Shown: positions 8,786 through 18,305, counted from the stretch's first letter. The stretch is DNA of 32,116 nt from Clostridiales bacterium (GCA_012517815.1 JAAYUF010000027.1:1-32116), one strand, 5' to 3'. The notes: generated by a model from the sequence alone, not told the origin. Translations and numbers: made by a program.

Positions 8786-8789
8786 CCGT

Positions 8790-9713
8790 TCACCGCCCTT
8801 CGCGGACGGCCCGCGCGATGCCTTCCGGCGTGAGGCCGTAGCGCGCGAAAACCTCCGCGCTTGTGCCGGTGTAAAGCTTTTCGTCCGGCAGGCCCAGGAT
8901 GCGCATGCGCGTGGGCTTGCGCTGGCCGAGCACCTCGGCGACCGCGCCGCCCAGCCCACCGTGCACGTCGTGCTCCTCCACCGTGACCACCAGTCCGGTT
9001 TCGGCCGCGGCGAGGATCGCCTCCTCATCCAGCGGGCGCAGGGTGTGCATGTCGTACACCGATACCCGGACGCCTTCCGCGGCCAGCGCGTCCGCCGCCA
9101 GCAGGGAAGGGTACACCATTTCGCCGCAGGCGATCACGGCCGCGTGCGGCCCTTCGCGCAGGCGGTTGGCCCGGCCGGGGATAAAGGGAACCTCGCCCCC
9201 GTACACCGCGGGCACCGCGCCGCGCCCCATGCGCACGTACGCGGGCTCGCCGGAAACGGCCAGATATTTCGTGAGGGCTTCCATCTGCGGGCCGTCGGCC
9301 GGCAGAAAGATTTCCAGCCCCGGCACGGCACGCATCAGCGCGATATCCTGCGTGGCGTGGTGGGTGGAGCCCAGCGCCCCGTAGCTGACGCCGCCGGAAA
9401 CGCCGATGATCTTGACGTTCATGTGGCTGTAGGCGACGTCCACCTTCACCTGTTCGGCCGAGCGCAGGGAGTAGAAGCACGCCGGGCCGCACACGAAGGG
9501 CCGCAGGCCCGCGTTGGCCAGACCGGCGGAAAGGCCGATGGCGTCCTGCTCCGCGATGCCGCATTCCACAAACTGATTGGGGAGCTCCTGCGCAAAATCG
9601 GTGAGCGTCACGCTGCCGCGGCTGTCCGTGGCTACGGCGAAAAGCGCGGGGTTCTGCCTGGCCAGCGCCAGCAGGGTTCGGGTAAAAGCCGTGCGAACCG
9701 CTTCGGTGCTCAT
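8790..9713 (-). CDS. transketolase, C-terminal subunit
   Basis: This 307-residue protein carries the pyrimidine-binding and C-terminal domains of a transketolase. FVECGIAEQDAIGLSAG contains the Glu (about residue 55) expected to activate the thiamine diphosphate aminopyrimidine. The C-terminal transketolase domain follows (VSVYDMHTLRPLDEEAI, VVTVEEHDVHGGLG). It has no cofactor diphosphate-binding GDG motif; that is in the gene just upstream. The two genes overlap by 4 bp (ATGA at 9710-9713), and GGAGGTGG precedes the start. Split transketolases occur in many Clostridia and in specialised sugar pathways such as the apulose-4-phosphate transketolase pair AptA/AptB. The pair should transfer or release a two-carbon unit from the phosphorylated ketose. 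Confidence 0.93.
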   Translation of the reverse strand: MSTEAVRTAFTRTLLALARQNPALFAVATDSRGSVTLTDFAQELPNQFVECGIAEQDAIGLSAGLANAGLRPFVCGPACFYSLRSAEQVKVDVAYSHMNVKIIGVSGGVSYGALGSTHHATQDIALMRAVPGLEIFLPADGPQMEALTKYLAVSGEPAYVRMGRGAVPAVYGGEVPFIPGRANRLREGPHAAVIACGEMVYPSLLAADALAAEGVRVSVYDMHTLRPLDEEAILAAAETGLVVTVEEHDVHGGLGGAVAEVLGQRKPTRMRILGLPDEKLYTGTSAEVFARYGLTPEGIARAVREGR

Positions 9714-10534
9714 GCCCAATCCACCTCCTCCACGCCCAGCGCCGCGCAGCCCTGGGCGCACTGCTCGGCCGTGGGCACCTTATGGTGCCACTCGGGCCGG
9801 TTTTCCGCGAAAGGCAGGCCTTTGCCCTTCACCGTGTGCGCGATCAGGCAATGGGGCCGGTCGCCCGCGGCCACCGTATGGAAGTAATGCAGCAGCGCGC
9901 CTACGTCGTGGCCGTCCGCCTCGTGCACCTGCCAGCCGAACGCTTCCCACTTGGCGCGGAAGTTTTCCAGCGCCATCACGGATTCGGTCGGCCCGCTGAT
10001 TTGCAGCCCGTTGCGGTCGATGATCGCGTAAAGGTTATCCAGCCCGAAGTTTGCGGCGGCCATCGCCGCCTCCCAAACGCTCCCTTCGGCCTGCTCCCCG
10101 TCCCCCATGAGCACGAAGGTGCGGTAGCGCCTGCCCAGCCGCTTGGCGGCCAGCGCCATGCCGACCCCCACGGGCAGGCCGTGCCCCAGCGCGCCGGTGC
10201 AAACTTCCACGCCGGGCGTTGCGTTGTTGGGGTGGCCGATCAGCCGGCTGCCCGCCTGGGAAAACGTGCGCAGCTCCTCCTTGGGGAAAAAGCCCCGGTC
10301 GGCCAGCAGCGCGAGATAGCCTTCCACGCTGTGGCCTTTGGACAGCAGGAAGCGGTCGCGGTCCGGCCAGCCGGGTTCTTCGGGGCGGATGTGGAGCACG
10401 TCGTAGTACAGCACCGAGAGGATGTCCAGCGAGCTCATCGCGCCGCCGGTGTGCCCGGTGTTGGCGCGGCGGATCATGGTCAGGGCGTCGGCGCGCCGTT
10501 GGTTGGCCAGCGCCTGAATCCGGTTTGCGTCCAT
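9710..10534 (-). CDS. transketolase, N-terminal subunit
   Basis: This 274-residue protein is the thiamine-diphosphate-binding half of a split transketolase. Seen in order are ANTGHTGGAMSS near residue 25, the conserved SKGH at about 65-68, LGHGLPVGVGMA, and the cofactor and Mg motif GDGEQAEGSVWEA at about 144-156 with the companion Asn in IIDRN. The length is typical of stand-alone N-terminal subunits. The start at 10534 has AAGGAGG 7 nt upstream. It forms an overlapping pair with the C-terminal subunit. A 240-bp gap separates it from the permease gene, so this is the first of the four catabolic genes in the operon. Confidence 0.93.
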   Translation of the reverse strand: MDANRIQALANQRRADALTMIRRANTGHTGGAMSSLDILSVLYYDVLHIRPEEPGWPDRDRFLLSKGHSVEGYLALLADRGFFPKEELRTFSQAGSRLIGHPNNATPGVEVCTGALGHGLPVGVGMALAAKRLGRRYRTFVLMGDGEQAEGSVWEAAMAAANFGLDNLYAIIDRNGLQISGPTESVMALENFRAKWEAFGWQVHEADGHDVGALLHYFHTVAAGDRPHCLIAHTVKGKGLPFAENRPEWHHKVPTAEQCAQGCAALGVEEVDWA

Positions 10535-10588
10535 GGGTTGCCTCCTTATGAGAAAAGGGTGTTCGGCGGGGATGGGCGGATAGCCGTG

Positions 10589-10606
10589 AAAAGCGCCCTG
10601 CGGCGC
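10589..10606 (-). terminator. weak attenuator-like hairpin upstream of transketolase genes
   Basis: In the 240-bp gap between the permease and the transketolase genes, minus-strand RNA could form a short GC stem (GCGCC, loop GCAG, GGCGC) followed directly by four U residues. The stem has only 5 bp. If functional it would reduce readthrough from transport into catabolic genes. Confidence 0.3.
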
Positions 10607-10774
10607 GGCGCGGGCCGCCGTGGCCGAACGGCCGCCGCAGGAGCGGCAGGGGTTGGCGGGGCCACGCCGCGCAAACGACGGCCCCCGCCGCCCGTAAAAC
10701 GCGTCCCGCGGGCGCATGGGATAACGGTCCGCCGGCCCGCCCGGAAAACCTGGACGCGGCGCGGCCCGGGCCGA

Positions 10775-11833
10775 TTACTTGAGCCGGGCCGTCAGCGCCG
10801 CCTTCTTCTGCAAATCCTTCTGCACCAGGTCGATCACGACCGCCACGATGATCACGACGCCCTTGATGACCATCTGCCAGAAGGAGCTCACGCCCATCAT
10901 GATCATGCCGTCGTTGAGCACGGTAATGACCAGCACGCCGATGATCGTGCCGCCGATGGTGCCCACGCCGCCGCTCATGGAGGTGCCGCCCAGCACCACG
11001 GAGGCGATGGCGTTCATCTCCCAGCTTTCCCCATTGGCCGGGTGCGCCGCGCGCAGCTGGCTGGTCATGATGATGCCGCTCAGCGACGCCAGCAGCGCCG
11101 AGAAGATGTAGACAAACACCTTCACCTTGTGGATTTTGATGCCGGAAAGCTGCGCCGCGCGCTCGTTGCCGCCCACAGCGTAAATCTGGTTGCCCAGCGG
11201 CGTCTTTTTCATGATGAACGCGGCGATGAGCGCCATTACCATGAAAATGAGGATGGAGTAGGGCACGTCGATGCCCGGAATGCTGCCCGCGCCGATCAGG
11301 TCGAAGCCCAGGTTGCCCTTGGCCGCGTCGCCAAACAGGTTGGGGAAGGTCGCGCCGCCGCTGCGCAGCATCGCCGCGCCGCGGCAGATGTACATCGCGC
11401 CCAGCGTGGCGATAAACGCGGGCACCTTGAGCCGCGCGATCAGCAGGCCGGAGCACAGGCCGATCAGGATGGCCAGCGAAAAGACGATCAGCAGGATCAG
11501 CGGGACGTTGGGAAAAATCGTGCCCGAGACCCACGGCAGGCGGATGCCCTCGATGAGCATCCCGCCGGCGACCATGCCCGACAGGCCTACGATCGAGCCC
11601 ACGCTCAGGTCGATGCCGCCGGTGATGATGACCATCGTCATGCCCAGCGCCAGCAGGCCGTAGATGGAAGCGTGCTTCACCATGAGCACCACGCTGCCCC
11701 ACTCCGTGAAGTTGGGCGCGCGCAAGGAGAAGAAGATCAGCAGAAGGGCCAGCGCGATAAACGTGCGGCCCTTGAGCAGCAGCATGCCCAGGGAAACCTG
11801 CCCCTGCGGCCTTTTCAAGTGAACGGTGCTCAT
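10775..11833 (-). CDS. RbsC-type sugar ABC transporter permease
   Basis: This 352-residue, very hydrophobic protein is the membrane subunit of a carbohydrate-uptake-type-2 (ribose-type) ABC importer. Many membrane helices are visible. Family hallmarks include ALGMTMVIITGGIDLSVGSIVGLSG near the N-terminus, LLIARLKVPAFIATLGAMYICRG, and the late ASVVLGGTSMSGGVGTIGG loop that contacts the ATPase. The start codon overlaps the stop of the ATPase gene by 4 bp (ATGA at 11830-11833), so the two subunits are translationally coupled. Type-2 importers work with a single RbsA-type double ATPase and a permease dimer, which matches the one ATPase gene and one permease gene seen here. Confidence 0.93.
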   Translation of the reverse strand: MSTVHLKRPQGQVSLGMLLLKGRTFIALALLLIFFSLRAPNFTEWGSVVLMVKHASIYGLLALGMTMVIITGGIDLSVGSIVGLSGMVAGGMLIEGIRLPWVSGTIFPNVPLILLIVFSLAILIGLCSGLLIARLKVPAFIATLGAMYICRGAAMLRSGGATFPNLFGDAAKGNLGFDLIGAGSIPGIDVPYSILIFMVMALIAAFIMKKTPLGNQIYAVGGNERAAQLSGIKIHKVKVFVYIFSALLASLSGIIMTSQLRAAHPANGESWEMNAIASVVLGGTSMSGGVGTIGGTIIGVLVITVLNDGMIMMGVSSFWQMVIKGVVIIVAVVIDLVQKDLQKKAALTARLK

Positions 11834-13392
11834 TGTTCGACGCTCCCTTCGGTAGTGGCGGCAGCCTTGCCGGTAAACAGGTTGGCGGCGGACTCGGCCA
11901 CCAGCGCGGCCTCGGTGATGGCGGCACCGGAAAGGTCCGCGGTCAACCTGCCGTTGCTCATCACCAGCACGCGGTCGCACACGGAGATGATCTCCTTAAG
12001 CTCGCTGCCCACGAAGATCACCCCGTTGCCCTGCGCGGCAAACCGGCGCATGAGAATAAAGATATCCGTTTTGGCGCCCACGTCGATACCGCGGGAGGGT
12101 TCGTCCATCATGAACACCCTTGCGTTGGCCATCACGCACTTGCCGATGACCACCTTCTGCTGGTTGCCGCCGGAAAGGCTGGTAATCAGGTGCCTGACAT
12201 CCGCCACCTTGATCTGCATATCCTGCACGGTGCCCTCCACGGCCCGCCGGCAGGGGTCGTGCCGGATCACGCCGTTTTTGGTGAACTGCGGGATGCTGGT
12301 CAGCAGCAGGTTGTCGGCGATGGACATCGTCTGCACCAGTCCGTCGCGCTGCCGGTCCTCCGGCACCAGCACCATGCCGCGCTCGATCTGCCGGGTGATG
12401 CCGGGTCTGTCGATGATTTCTCCGGAGAGGGTCATCCTGCCGCCGGATTCCGGGTGCAGGCCCATCAGGCTTTCCACCAGCTCGGTGCGGCCCGCGCCCA
12501 TCAGGCCGTAGATGCCCAGCACCTCGCCCCGGTGCAGGGTAAAGCTCACGTGGTCGACCGTCCAGCCGCCGCCCGGGCGGGGCAGGCGGTAGTCTTCCAC
12601 CGTCATGATGGGTTCCGGCTCGCCCGGGTAGGGGATCTTTTCGATGGTCAGGTTGGAATGGCACACCATGTGCTCGATGATCCAGTGCACGTCGATATCC
12701 TTCACCTGGGCGTCCGCCACGCGGCGCCCGTCGCGCAGGATGGTCACGTAATCGCCGATGCGGATGATCTCCTCCAGCCGGTGGGAGATATAAATGATCG
12801 CGATGCCCTGGGTCTTGAGGTCCTCGATGAGCTTGAAGAGCACCTCGACCTCGGCGTTGGAAAGCGAGCTGGTGGGCTCGTCCATGATGAGCACCTTGAG
12901 CTTTTCCTCCAGCATGGTCTTGGCGATCTCCACGATCTGCTGCTGGCCCACGCGGAGGTTGAGCATCAGGCCGTTGGGGTTGATGCCGGGCTGCAGGCGG
13001 TCCAGCACCCGGGAGGCGAGCCTGGCCTGCTGCCGGCGGTCGACCATGCCGTAGCGGGAGACTTCCTTGCCGGCAAACATGTTGTCCGCCACGCGCATTT
13101 CCGGGAAAAGGTTCAGCTCCTGGTGGATGATGCCCACGCCGTGGGCGCTCGCCTCGCGGGTGCTGGCGAAATGCACCTCGCGCCCGTCCAGCAGGACGCG
13201 GCCTTCGGTGGGCTTTTCAATGCCCGCGAGGATTTTCATGAGCGTGGACTTGCCGGCTCCGTTTTCCCCGATCAGCACGTTGACCTTGCCGGGGTATACG
13301 GAAAAATCCACGTCCTGCAGCGCGACGGTGCCCGGGTACAGCTTGGTGATGCCCACGGCTTCCATCACGGGGGTCGGCGTTGTTTCCATCAT
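11830..13392 (-). CDS. RbsA-type sugar ABC transporter ATP-binding protein
   Basis: This 520-residue protein has two fused ABC ATPase domains, as in RbsA, MglA and XylG. The first domain has Walker A GENGAGKST (about 42-50), NLRVGQQQIVEIAK in place of the classical signature, and Walker B VLIMDEPTSSLS. The second has the usual degenerate Walker A region (GLMGAGRTELVESLMG), an intact signature SLSGGNQQKVVIGK and Walker B FMMDEPSRGID. It powers uptake through the RbsC-type permease. The start at 13392 follows GGGAGG at 6-nt spacing and lies 2 nt after the stop of the DUF2291 gene. Sugar specificity is set by the binding protein, not by this subunit. Confidence 0.95.
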   Translation of the reverse strand: MMETTPTPVMEAVGITKLYPGTVALQDVDFSVYPGKVNVLIGENGAGKSTLMKILAGIEKPTEGRVLLDGREVHFASTREASAHGVGIIHQELNLFPEMRVADNMFAGKEVSRYGMVDRRQQARLASRVLDRLQPGINPNGLMLNLRVGQQQIVEIAKTMLEEKLKVLIMDEPTSSLSNAEVEVLFKLIEDLKTQGIAIIYISHRLEEIIRIGDYVTILRDGRRVADAQVKDIDVHWIIEHMVCHSNLTIEKIPYPGEPEPIMTVEDYRLPRPGGGWTVDHVSFTLHRGEVLGIYGLMGAGRTELVESLMGLHPESGGRMTLSGEIIDRPGITRQIERGMVLVPEDRQRDGLVQTMSIADNLLLTSIPQFTKNGVIRHDPCRRAVEGTVQDMQIKVADVRHLITSLSGGNQQKVVIGKCVMANARVFMMDEPSRGIDVGAKTDIFILMRRFAAQGNGVIFVGSELKEIISVCDRVLVMSNGRLTADLSGAAITEAALVAESAANLFTGKAAATTEGSVEQ

Positions 13393-13394
13393 GC

Positions 13395-14096
13395 TCAGCC
13401 TCCCGCTACCGAAAGCTCGACCGGGACGGTCACCAGATTTTCGTAGGTCGCGTCCGTCAGCGATATGCAGCCGTAGAAGGCGATCTCCTTGCCCTTGAGA
13501 TCGGCCGCGTCGTACCGGCTCAGGACGTCTTCCTTCACCTTGTTGTTAAACGCGGTGGTGATGTCGGCAAATTCCACCTGGTTTTCAAAGTCGTCCAGGT
13601 GCAAAAAACCCACGCCGTCGCGGATGGCGTTTTTTATGTTGGAGGAAAACACCCGGCCGTAGAACAGCTTGCAGTCCGGCTGGCCGTCCGCTGGCGCCAG
13701 ATCGAGGATCAGCAGCGTCTTGTTGGGTTTTTCCGCGTTTTCAATGTCCAGCACCTTCGCGTCGCCCTTGACGCAGAAGCTCCACGCGCTGGTTTCGTTG
13801 GCACGGTTGCCGTACTTGAGGCCCGCCGCGGTCAGGTCGGTTTCCACGTCGCGTACGAACCCGGCCATCGTGACGGCGCGCTCCTTGATGGTGGGCACTA
13901 CCTTGCTGTCCCAGTTGTCCGCGCAATACTGCTGCGCCACGGTGAGCTTTTCCACCGTCACGGTCTGCCCCTGATCGTTGACCATCGTCACAGGCGCCTC
14001 GTCCGGGATCACCGTCACGCGGCAGGTAAGCGCGATCAGCGCGACCAGCGCTGCCAGGCCTGCGCCCTTGAGCAGGATTGCCTTACGGTTTTTCAT
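13395..14096 (-). CDS. DUF2291 family protein of sugar transport operon
   Basis: This 233-residue protein has a short basic N-terminus and one hydrophobic segment (about residues 8-24) ending at Cys25 in IALTCRVTVIP. It could be an uncleaved membrane anchor or a non-canonical lipoprotein signal. The rest is soluble and should lie outside the membrane. Its length, the CRVTVIP-type start and its position between a sugar-binding protein and an RbsA-type ATPase match the DUF2291 family of predicted envelope proteins found in such operons. No biochemical role is established to my knowledge. An accessory role in substrate capture or transporter assembly is inference. It is preceded by GAAGG close to the ATG and followed after 2 nt by the ATPase gene. 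Confidence 0.75.
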   Translation of the reverse strand: MKNRKAILLKGAGLAALVALIALTCRVTVIPDEAPVTMVNDQGQTVTVEKLTVAQQYCADNWDSKVVPTIKERAVTMAGFVRDVETDLTAAGLKYGNRANETSAWSFCVKGDAKVLDIENAEKPNKTLLILDLAPADGQPDCKLFYGRVFSSNIKNAIRDGVGFLHLDDFENQVEFADITTAFNNKVKEDVLSRYDAADLKGKEIAFYGCISLTDATYENLVTVPVELSVAGG

Positions 14097-14121
14097 GTGC
14101 CTTCGCCCCTTTTATCAAAGA

Positions 14122-14154
14122 AGGGCGGCGCGCGGCTGGACCGCGCGCCGCCCT
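14122..14154 (-). terminator. strong hairpin after the binding-protein gene
   Basis: A perfect 14-bp GC stem (14122-14135 with 14141-14154, 5-nt loop) lies between the binding-protein stop and the DUF2291 start. On the minus strand it is followed by TTCTTT. Such a partial terminator or RNA-stabilising stem is commonly placed after binding-protein genes. It yields far more binding protein than transporter while allowing some readthrough. Confidence 0.7.
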
Positions 14155-14173
14155 CGGTAGGGTTTTGAGTGGA

Positions 14174-15193
<1,020 letters not shown>

Positions 15194-15262
15194 TCAGCAG
15201 GCCCTCGCCGCCGGAAAACGCCGCGCGCGAAGGAACCAAAACGAACGATTCAATGCATCCGT

Positions 15263-15291
15263 ATTATATCCGAACGTTTTAGTGATGTCAA
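15263..15291 (-). promoter_or_regulatory. consensus sigma-A promoter of the sugar operon
   Basis: On the minus strand a perfect TTGACA (15286-15291) and a perfect TATAAT (15263-15268) are separated by exactly 17 bp. The stretch upstream (15292-15350) is very AT-rich and could act as an UP element. Such a strong promoter would normally need a repressor. A LacI-type operator candidate lies in its spacer. Confidence 0.92.
15271..15280. promoter_or_regulatory. candidate operator in operon promoter spacer
   Basis: CGAACGTTTT lies between the -35 and -10 boxes and shares GAACGTTT with the site next to the PfkB-kinase promoter (4341-4350). Binding there would block RNA polymerase directly. Assignment to the LacI-family protein of this locus is inference. 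Confidence 0.5.
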
Positions 15292-15685
15292 CTGCTATTT
15301 ACGAAATTTTTGAATAAAGATTTTGTTTTTGTTTAGTGTTTTGTGGGTAATGACCGAATTCCTCGCGGACGTTTTGCTTATTTCATTTCAGGATGCCGAC
15401 GCTGCGCGCCCTGAGACGGCCCGGGACAACTGAACGGTCATCAAAACAGATTTACGGGGACGGTCGGAAGGTTGCGCCCGGAAGCGAACGGATCGTCTTG
15501 ACCATCCAAAGGGAGGGCGCCCGCGCGCCGAGGCCGGATCGGCGCAACAGGGCCGGGAAGGCAGGCGCGTCTGCGAAAGCCGACGTGCCCATGGCGGAGC
15601 TTGCCCGCCCTGCTCCCGGGCCATCGGAAGGCGAAGTACCGCCGATAGCCTTCACCTGAGAAGCCGCAGCCACAGGCGTGCGTGC

Positions 15686-15835
15686 GAAAAGCCAAACGGC
15701 GCCTTGCGTTCCGCTGCGCCGCGCACCGTGTGGACGGTGGCGCCGGAAGGCAAAGCGCCGCCGGGCGCGCGAAAAGCCAAACGGCGCCTTGCGTTTCGCC
15801 GCGCCGTGCACCGTATGGACGGTGGCGCCGGAAGG
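15686..15835. repeat. 65-bp direct repeat, two copies
   Basis: Copies at 15686-15750 and 15771-15835 differ at only four of 65 positions and are offset by 85 bp. Each starts GAAAAGCCAAACGGCGCC and ends GGTGGCGCCGGAAGG. The 85-bp offset is not a multiple of three, which argues against a coding repeat. Confidence 0.9.
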
Positions 15836-15921
15836 GCGGCCCTGCCTCTTCCCCATGCCCGATGAAAAGCAACGGGAAAAGGCTCCGTGACGCCGGAACC
15901 GACCGCGCACGGGTCCGGCGG

Positions 15922-15969
15922 AACAACGGCGAGCCGCCCGGCGCAGGCCGAGCGGGCTCGCCGTTGTTT
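15922..15969 (+). terminator. 14-bp-stem hairpin with short T tail
   Basis: AACAACGGCGAGCC (15922-15935) pairs with GGCTCGCCGTTGTT (15955-15968) around a 19-nt loop. Only a short T run follows. No gene ends nearby, so a terminator role is uncertain. It may be an intergenic repeat hairpin. Confidence 0.4.
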
Positions 15970-16185
15970 CCAGCAAGCGGGTTGTCGGGCGCGGGCCGGC
16001 ACAGGCACCCGGCTTCCCATAAAACACGGCTCGACGGGAAGGAAATCCATGCGCCGTAAGGAAAACCGCCGCGCCCGAGCGCGGATGGAAACGATGCCGT
16101 CAGCCGAATGTTTTATCGCCGGGTGAATGAAGGGACTGAATGTTTTTACGAACGGTTTCAGACGCGGGCACACGCCCGCGGAGGC

Positions 16186-16214
16186 TTGCGCATCGGGCCG
16201 GCCGCGCGTACAAT
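16186..16214 (+). promoter_or_regulatory. probable uvrC promoter
   Basis: TTGCGC (16186-16191) and TACAAT (16209-16214) with a 17-bp spacer lie about 70 bp upstream of the uvrC start. The -35 box is weak and the -10 box is good. Confidence 0.6.
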
Positions 16215-16283
16215 AGAAACGGCACTCCCCGATGAAGCGCCCAACCGCCCCCGACCAAGCCTGTTCGGCCAGAAAGGAACCCC

Positions 16284-18152
16284 ATGACGGACGAGCTTCA
16301 GCACAAAATCCGCACGCTGCCCGACAGCCCCGGCTGCTACCTGATGAAAAGCGGGGGCGAGATCATCTACGTCGGGAAGGCGAAAAACCTGAAAAACCGC
16401 GTGCGGCAGTATTTCCACGCGTTTGAAAACCATACCCCGAAGGTGCGCGCCATGGTCAGCCGCGTGGACGATTTTGACATCATCCTCTGCCGCACCAATT
16501 TTGAGGCGCTCACGCTGGAGTGCAACCTGATCAAGCACCACCGGCCGTTTTACAATATCCTGCTCAAGGACGACAAGCAGTACCCCTACCTGCGCTACAA
16601 CCCGGCCGAGGCTTATCCCCGGCTGACGGTGGCGCGCACGCTGGACCCGCACGACGGCTACAAGTACCTGGGCCCCTACATCGGGGCCACCGCCGTGCGG
16701 CAGGTGCTTCATGAGCTGGGGCGGTATTTTCCGCTGCGCCGCTGCGCCCTCAAACTGCCGCTGGACCGCCCCTACCGGCCGTGCGTGTACCACTCCACGG
16801 GGCAGTGCATGGCCCCCTGCGCCGGGTACATCGGCGAGGCGGACTACAAGGCGATCCTGCGCAGCGCCGTGGATTTCCTCAACGGCGACGCCAAGGACAT
16901 CCTGCGCGAGCTGGAAGCGAAAATGAACGCGGCCGCCGAACGCATGGAGTACGAGCAGGCCGCCGCCTACCGCGACAAGATCGCGGACGTGCGCTCCATC
17001 ACCGAGCGCCAGCTGGCCATTCAGGCCCGGGACGTGGAACAGGACGTGCTCGCCGTGTCGACCGACGCAAACGACGCCGTGGTGCAGCTTTTGCACATCC
17101 GCGGCGGCCGCATCGAGGGCGGGCAGGCGTTCGTGCTGGAAAACTGCGGCGGCGACAGCCCCGCCGAGCTGATCGAGGGTTTCATTCCCCAGCATTACGA
17201 GGACGGGCGCTCCATCCCGCGCGAAATCCTGGTGGAGGCCGCGGGCGAGGATACGGAGGAGCTGACCCTGTGGCTGCGCGAGCGGCGCGGCGGCGCGGTG
17301 ACGCTCCTGTGCCCGCAGCGCGGCGAAAAGGCGGCGCTGGTGGGCATCTGCCGGAAAAACGCCGCCGACGTGCTGGCCAAGCGCCAGCAAAGCGAGGAGA
17401 TTCGCCACGCGCAAACGGAGCTTGCCATGGAGGAGCTGCAAAAGGCGCTTTCGCTGCCCACCCTGCCCGAACGCATCGAAGGGTACGATATCTCCAACAC
17501 CCAGGGCGTGCTCTCCGTAGCCTCGATGGTAGTGTTCCACGGCGGCCTGCCCGCCAAGAAGCAGTACCGTCACTTCCGCATTAAAACCGTGGAGGGCGCC
17601 AACGATTTCGCCTCCATGGCCGAGGTGATCGGCCGCCGCTTCGCGCACGGGCTTACGGAACAGCGGGAGCGCGAGCAGGCGAAACTGCCGCTGGAGGAAG
17701 GGCGTTTCAGCCGGTTCCCGGACGTGATCCTGATCGACGGCGGGCCGCAGCAGCTTGCCTTTGCCCACCGCGCGATGCTGGACGCGGGCGTCGACCTGCC
17801 GATGTTTGGGCTGGCCAAACGCTTTGAGGAAATCTACCTGCCGGGCCGCGAGGACCCCATCGTGCTGGATAAACGCAGCAACGCGCTGCACCTGGTGCAG
17901 CGCGTGCGCGACGAAGCCCACCGTTTCGGCATTACGCACCACCGGACGCTGCGCGGCAAGGCGGGCATCGCCAGCGAACTGACCGGGATTCCCGGCATCG
18001 GGGAGAAACGCAAAATCGCGTTGCTGCGGGAGTTCCGCAGCCTGCCCGCGATCCTCGCGGCCGGCGTAGAGGAGCTCAAGGCCGTGGAGGGCATGACGGA
18101 GAAGGCCGCGCAGGCGGTGTTTGAGTATGCCCGCGCGAAGGAAAAAGCCTGA
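16284..18152 (+). CDS. uvrC: excinuclease ABC subunit C
   Basis: This 622-residue protein is a full-length UvrC, the nuclease of nucleotide-excision repair that cuts damaged DNA on both sides of a lesion after UvrA/UvrB recognition. The N-terminal GIY-YIG nuclease domain spans about 12-90 (GCYLM, IIYVGKAKNLKNRV). Four cysteines at about 154, 167, 175 and 179 match the spacing of the reported UvrC iron-sulfur ligands. The UVR helix motif for UvrB contact is at about 207-235. The RNase-H-like second nuclease has EGYDISNTQG and DVILIDGGPQQL, and two helix-hairpin-helix elements end the protein (LTGIPGIGEKRK and the last 40 residues). AAAGGA precedes the ATG. It stands alone, convergent with the next gene. 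Confidence 0.97.
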   Translation: MTDELQHKIRTLPDSPGCYLMKSGGEIIYVGKAKNLKNRVRQYFHAFENHTPKVRAMVSRVDDFDIILCRTNFEALTLECNLIKHHRPFYNILLKDDKQYPYLRYNPAEAYPRLTVARTLDPHDGYKYLGPYIGATAVRQVLHELGRYFPLRRCALKLPLDRPYRPCVYHSTGQCMAPCAGYIGEADYKAILRSAVDFLNGDAKDILRELEAKMNAAAERMEYEQAAAYRDKIADVRSITERQLAIQARDVEQDVLAVSTDANDAVVQLLHIRGGRIEGGQAFVLENCGGDSPAELIEGFIPQHYEDGRSIPREILVEAAGEDTEELTLWLRERRGGAVTLLCPQRGEKAALVGICRKNAADVLAKRQQSEEIRHAQTELAMEELQKALSLPTLPERIEGYDISNTQGVLSVASMVVFHGGLPAKKQYRHFRIKTVEGANDFASMAEVIGRRFAHGLTEQREREQAKLPLEEGRFSRFPDVILIDGGPQQLAFAHRAMLDAGVDLPMFGLAKRFEEIYLPGREDPIVLDKRSNALHLVQRVRDEAHRFGITHHRTLRGKAGIASELTGIPGIGEKRKIALLREFRSLPAILAAGVEELKAVEGMTEKAAQAVFEYARAKEKA

Positions 18153-18199
18153 AAACGCGAAGCGGTCTGCTGTTGCTTACGTGGCGGGCCGCCGGGGTT

Positions 18200-18225
18200 C
18201 AAACGGCAAATCGGCCCGTTGTTTG
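18200..18225. terminator. weak bidirectional terminator candidate
   Basis: In the gap between the convergent uvrC and DUF6273-like genes, CAAACGG (18200-18206) can pair with CCGTT-G-TTTG (18216-18225, one bulge). A second 8-bp GC inverted repeat lies at 18257-18284. Neither has a strong T tract. Confidence 0.3.
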
Positions 18226-18305
18226 CGCATCGGGCCGCAGAGGTTGAAACAGAATAGCGGCCCGTTACTCCCGCGCCGGGCCGCAGGCGTTCCATCGGGC
18301 GGAGT

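Larger units (their letters stand above)
15351..16185. other. gene-free region with duplicated segment
   Basis: This is GC-rich DNA between the sugar-operon promoter and the uvrC promoter. Open frames on both strands are long but low-complexity and lack ribosome binding sites; I regard them as spurious. The region contains a 65-bp duplication and a 14-bp-stem hairpin, both listed separately, and a smaller 7-bp-stem hairpin at 16163-16180. Confidence 0.55.

Noticed and set aside
11833..13446. 537-codon plus-strand open frame opposite the RbsA-type ATPase
   Set aside because: It is antisense to an unambiguous double ABC ATPase, and its His/Asp/Val/Gly-rich composition is typical of mirror frames in GC-rich genes.
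15441..16173. Overlapping minus-strand frames of 160-190 codons in the gene-free region before uvrC
   Set aside because: They are Arg/Pro-rich text containing the 65-bp DNA duplication, whose 85-bp offset breaks the frame. They have no start signals.
16158..17942. 594-codon minus-strand open frame opposite uvrC
   Set aside because: It overlaps full-length uvrC with all its domains. It has no ribosome binding site or recognisable motif.
18190..18300. tRNA-like GGTTCAAA near 18197
   Set aside because: No acceptor stem, anticodon arm or D-arm could be placed around it. It belongs to a simple hairpin between convergent genes.
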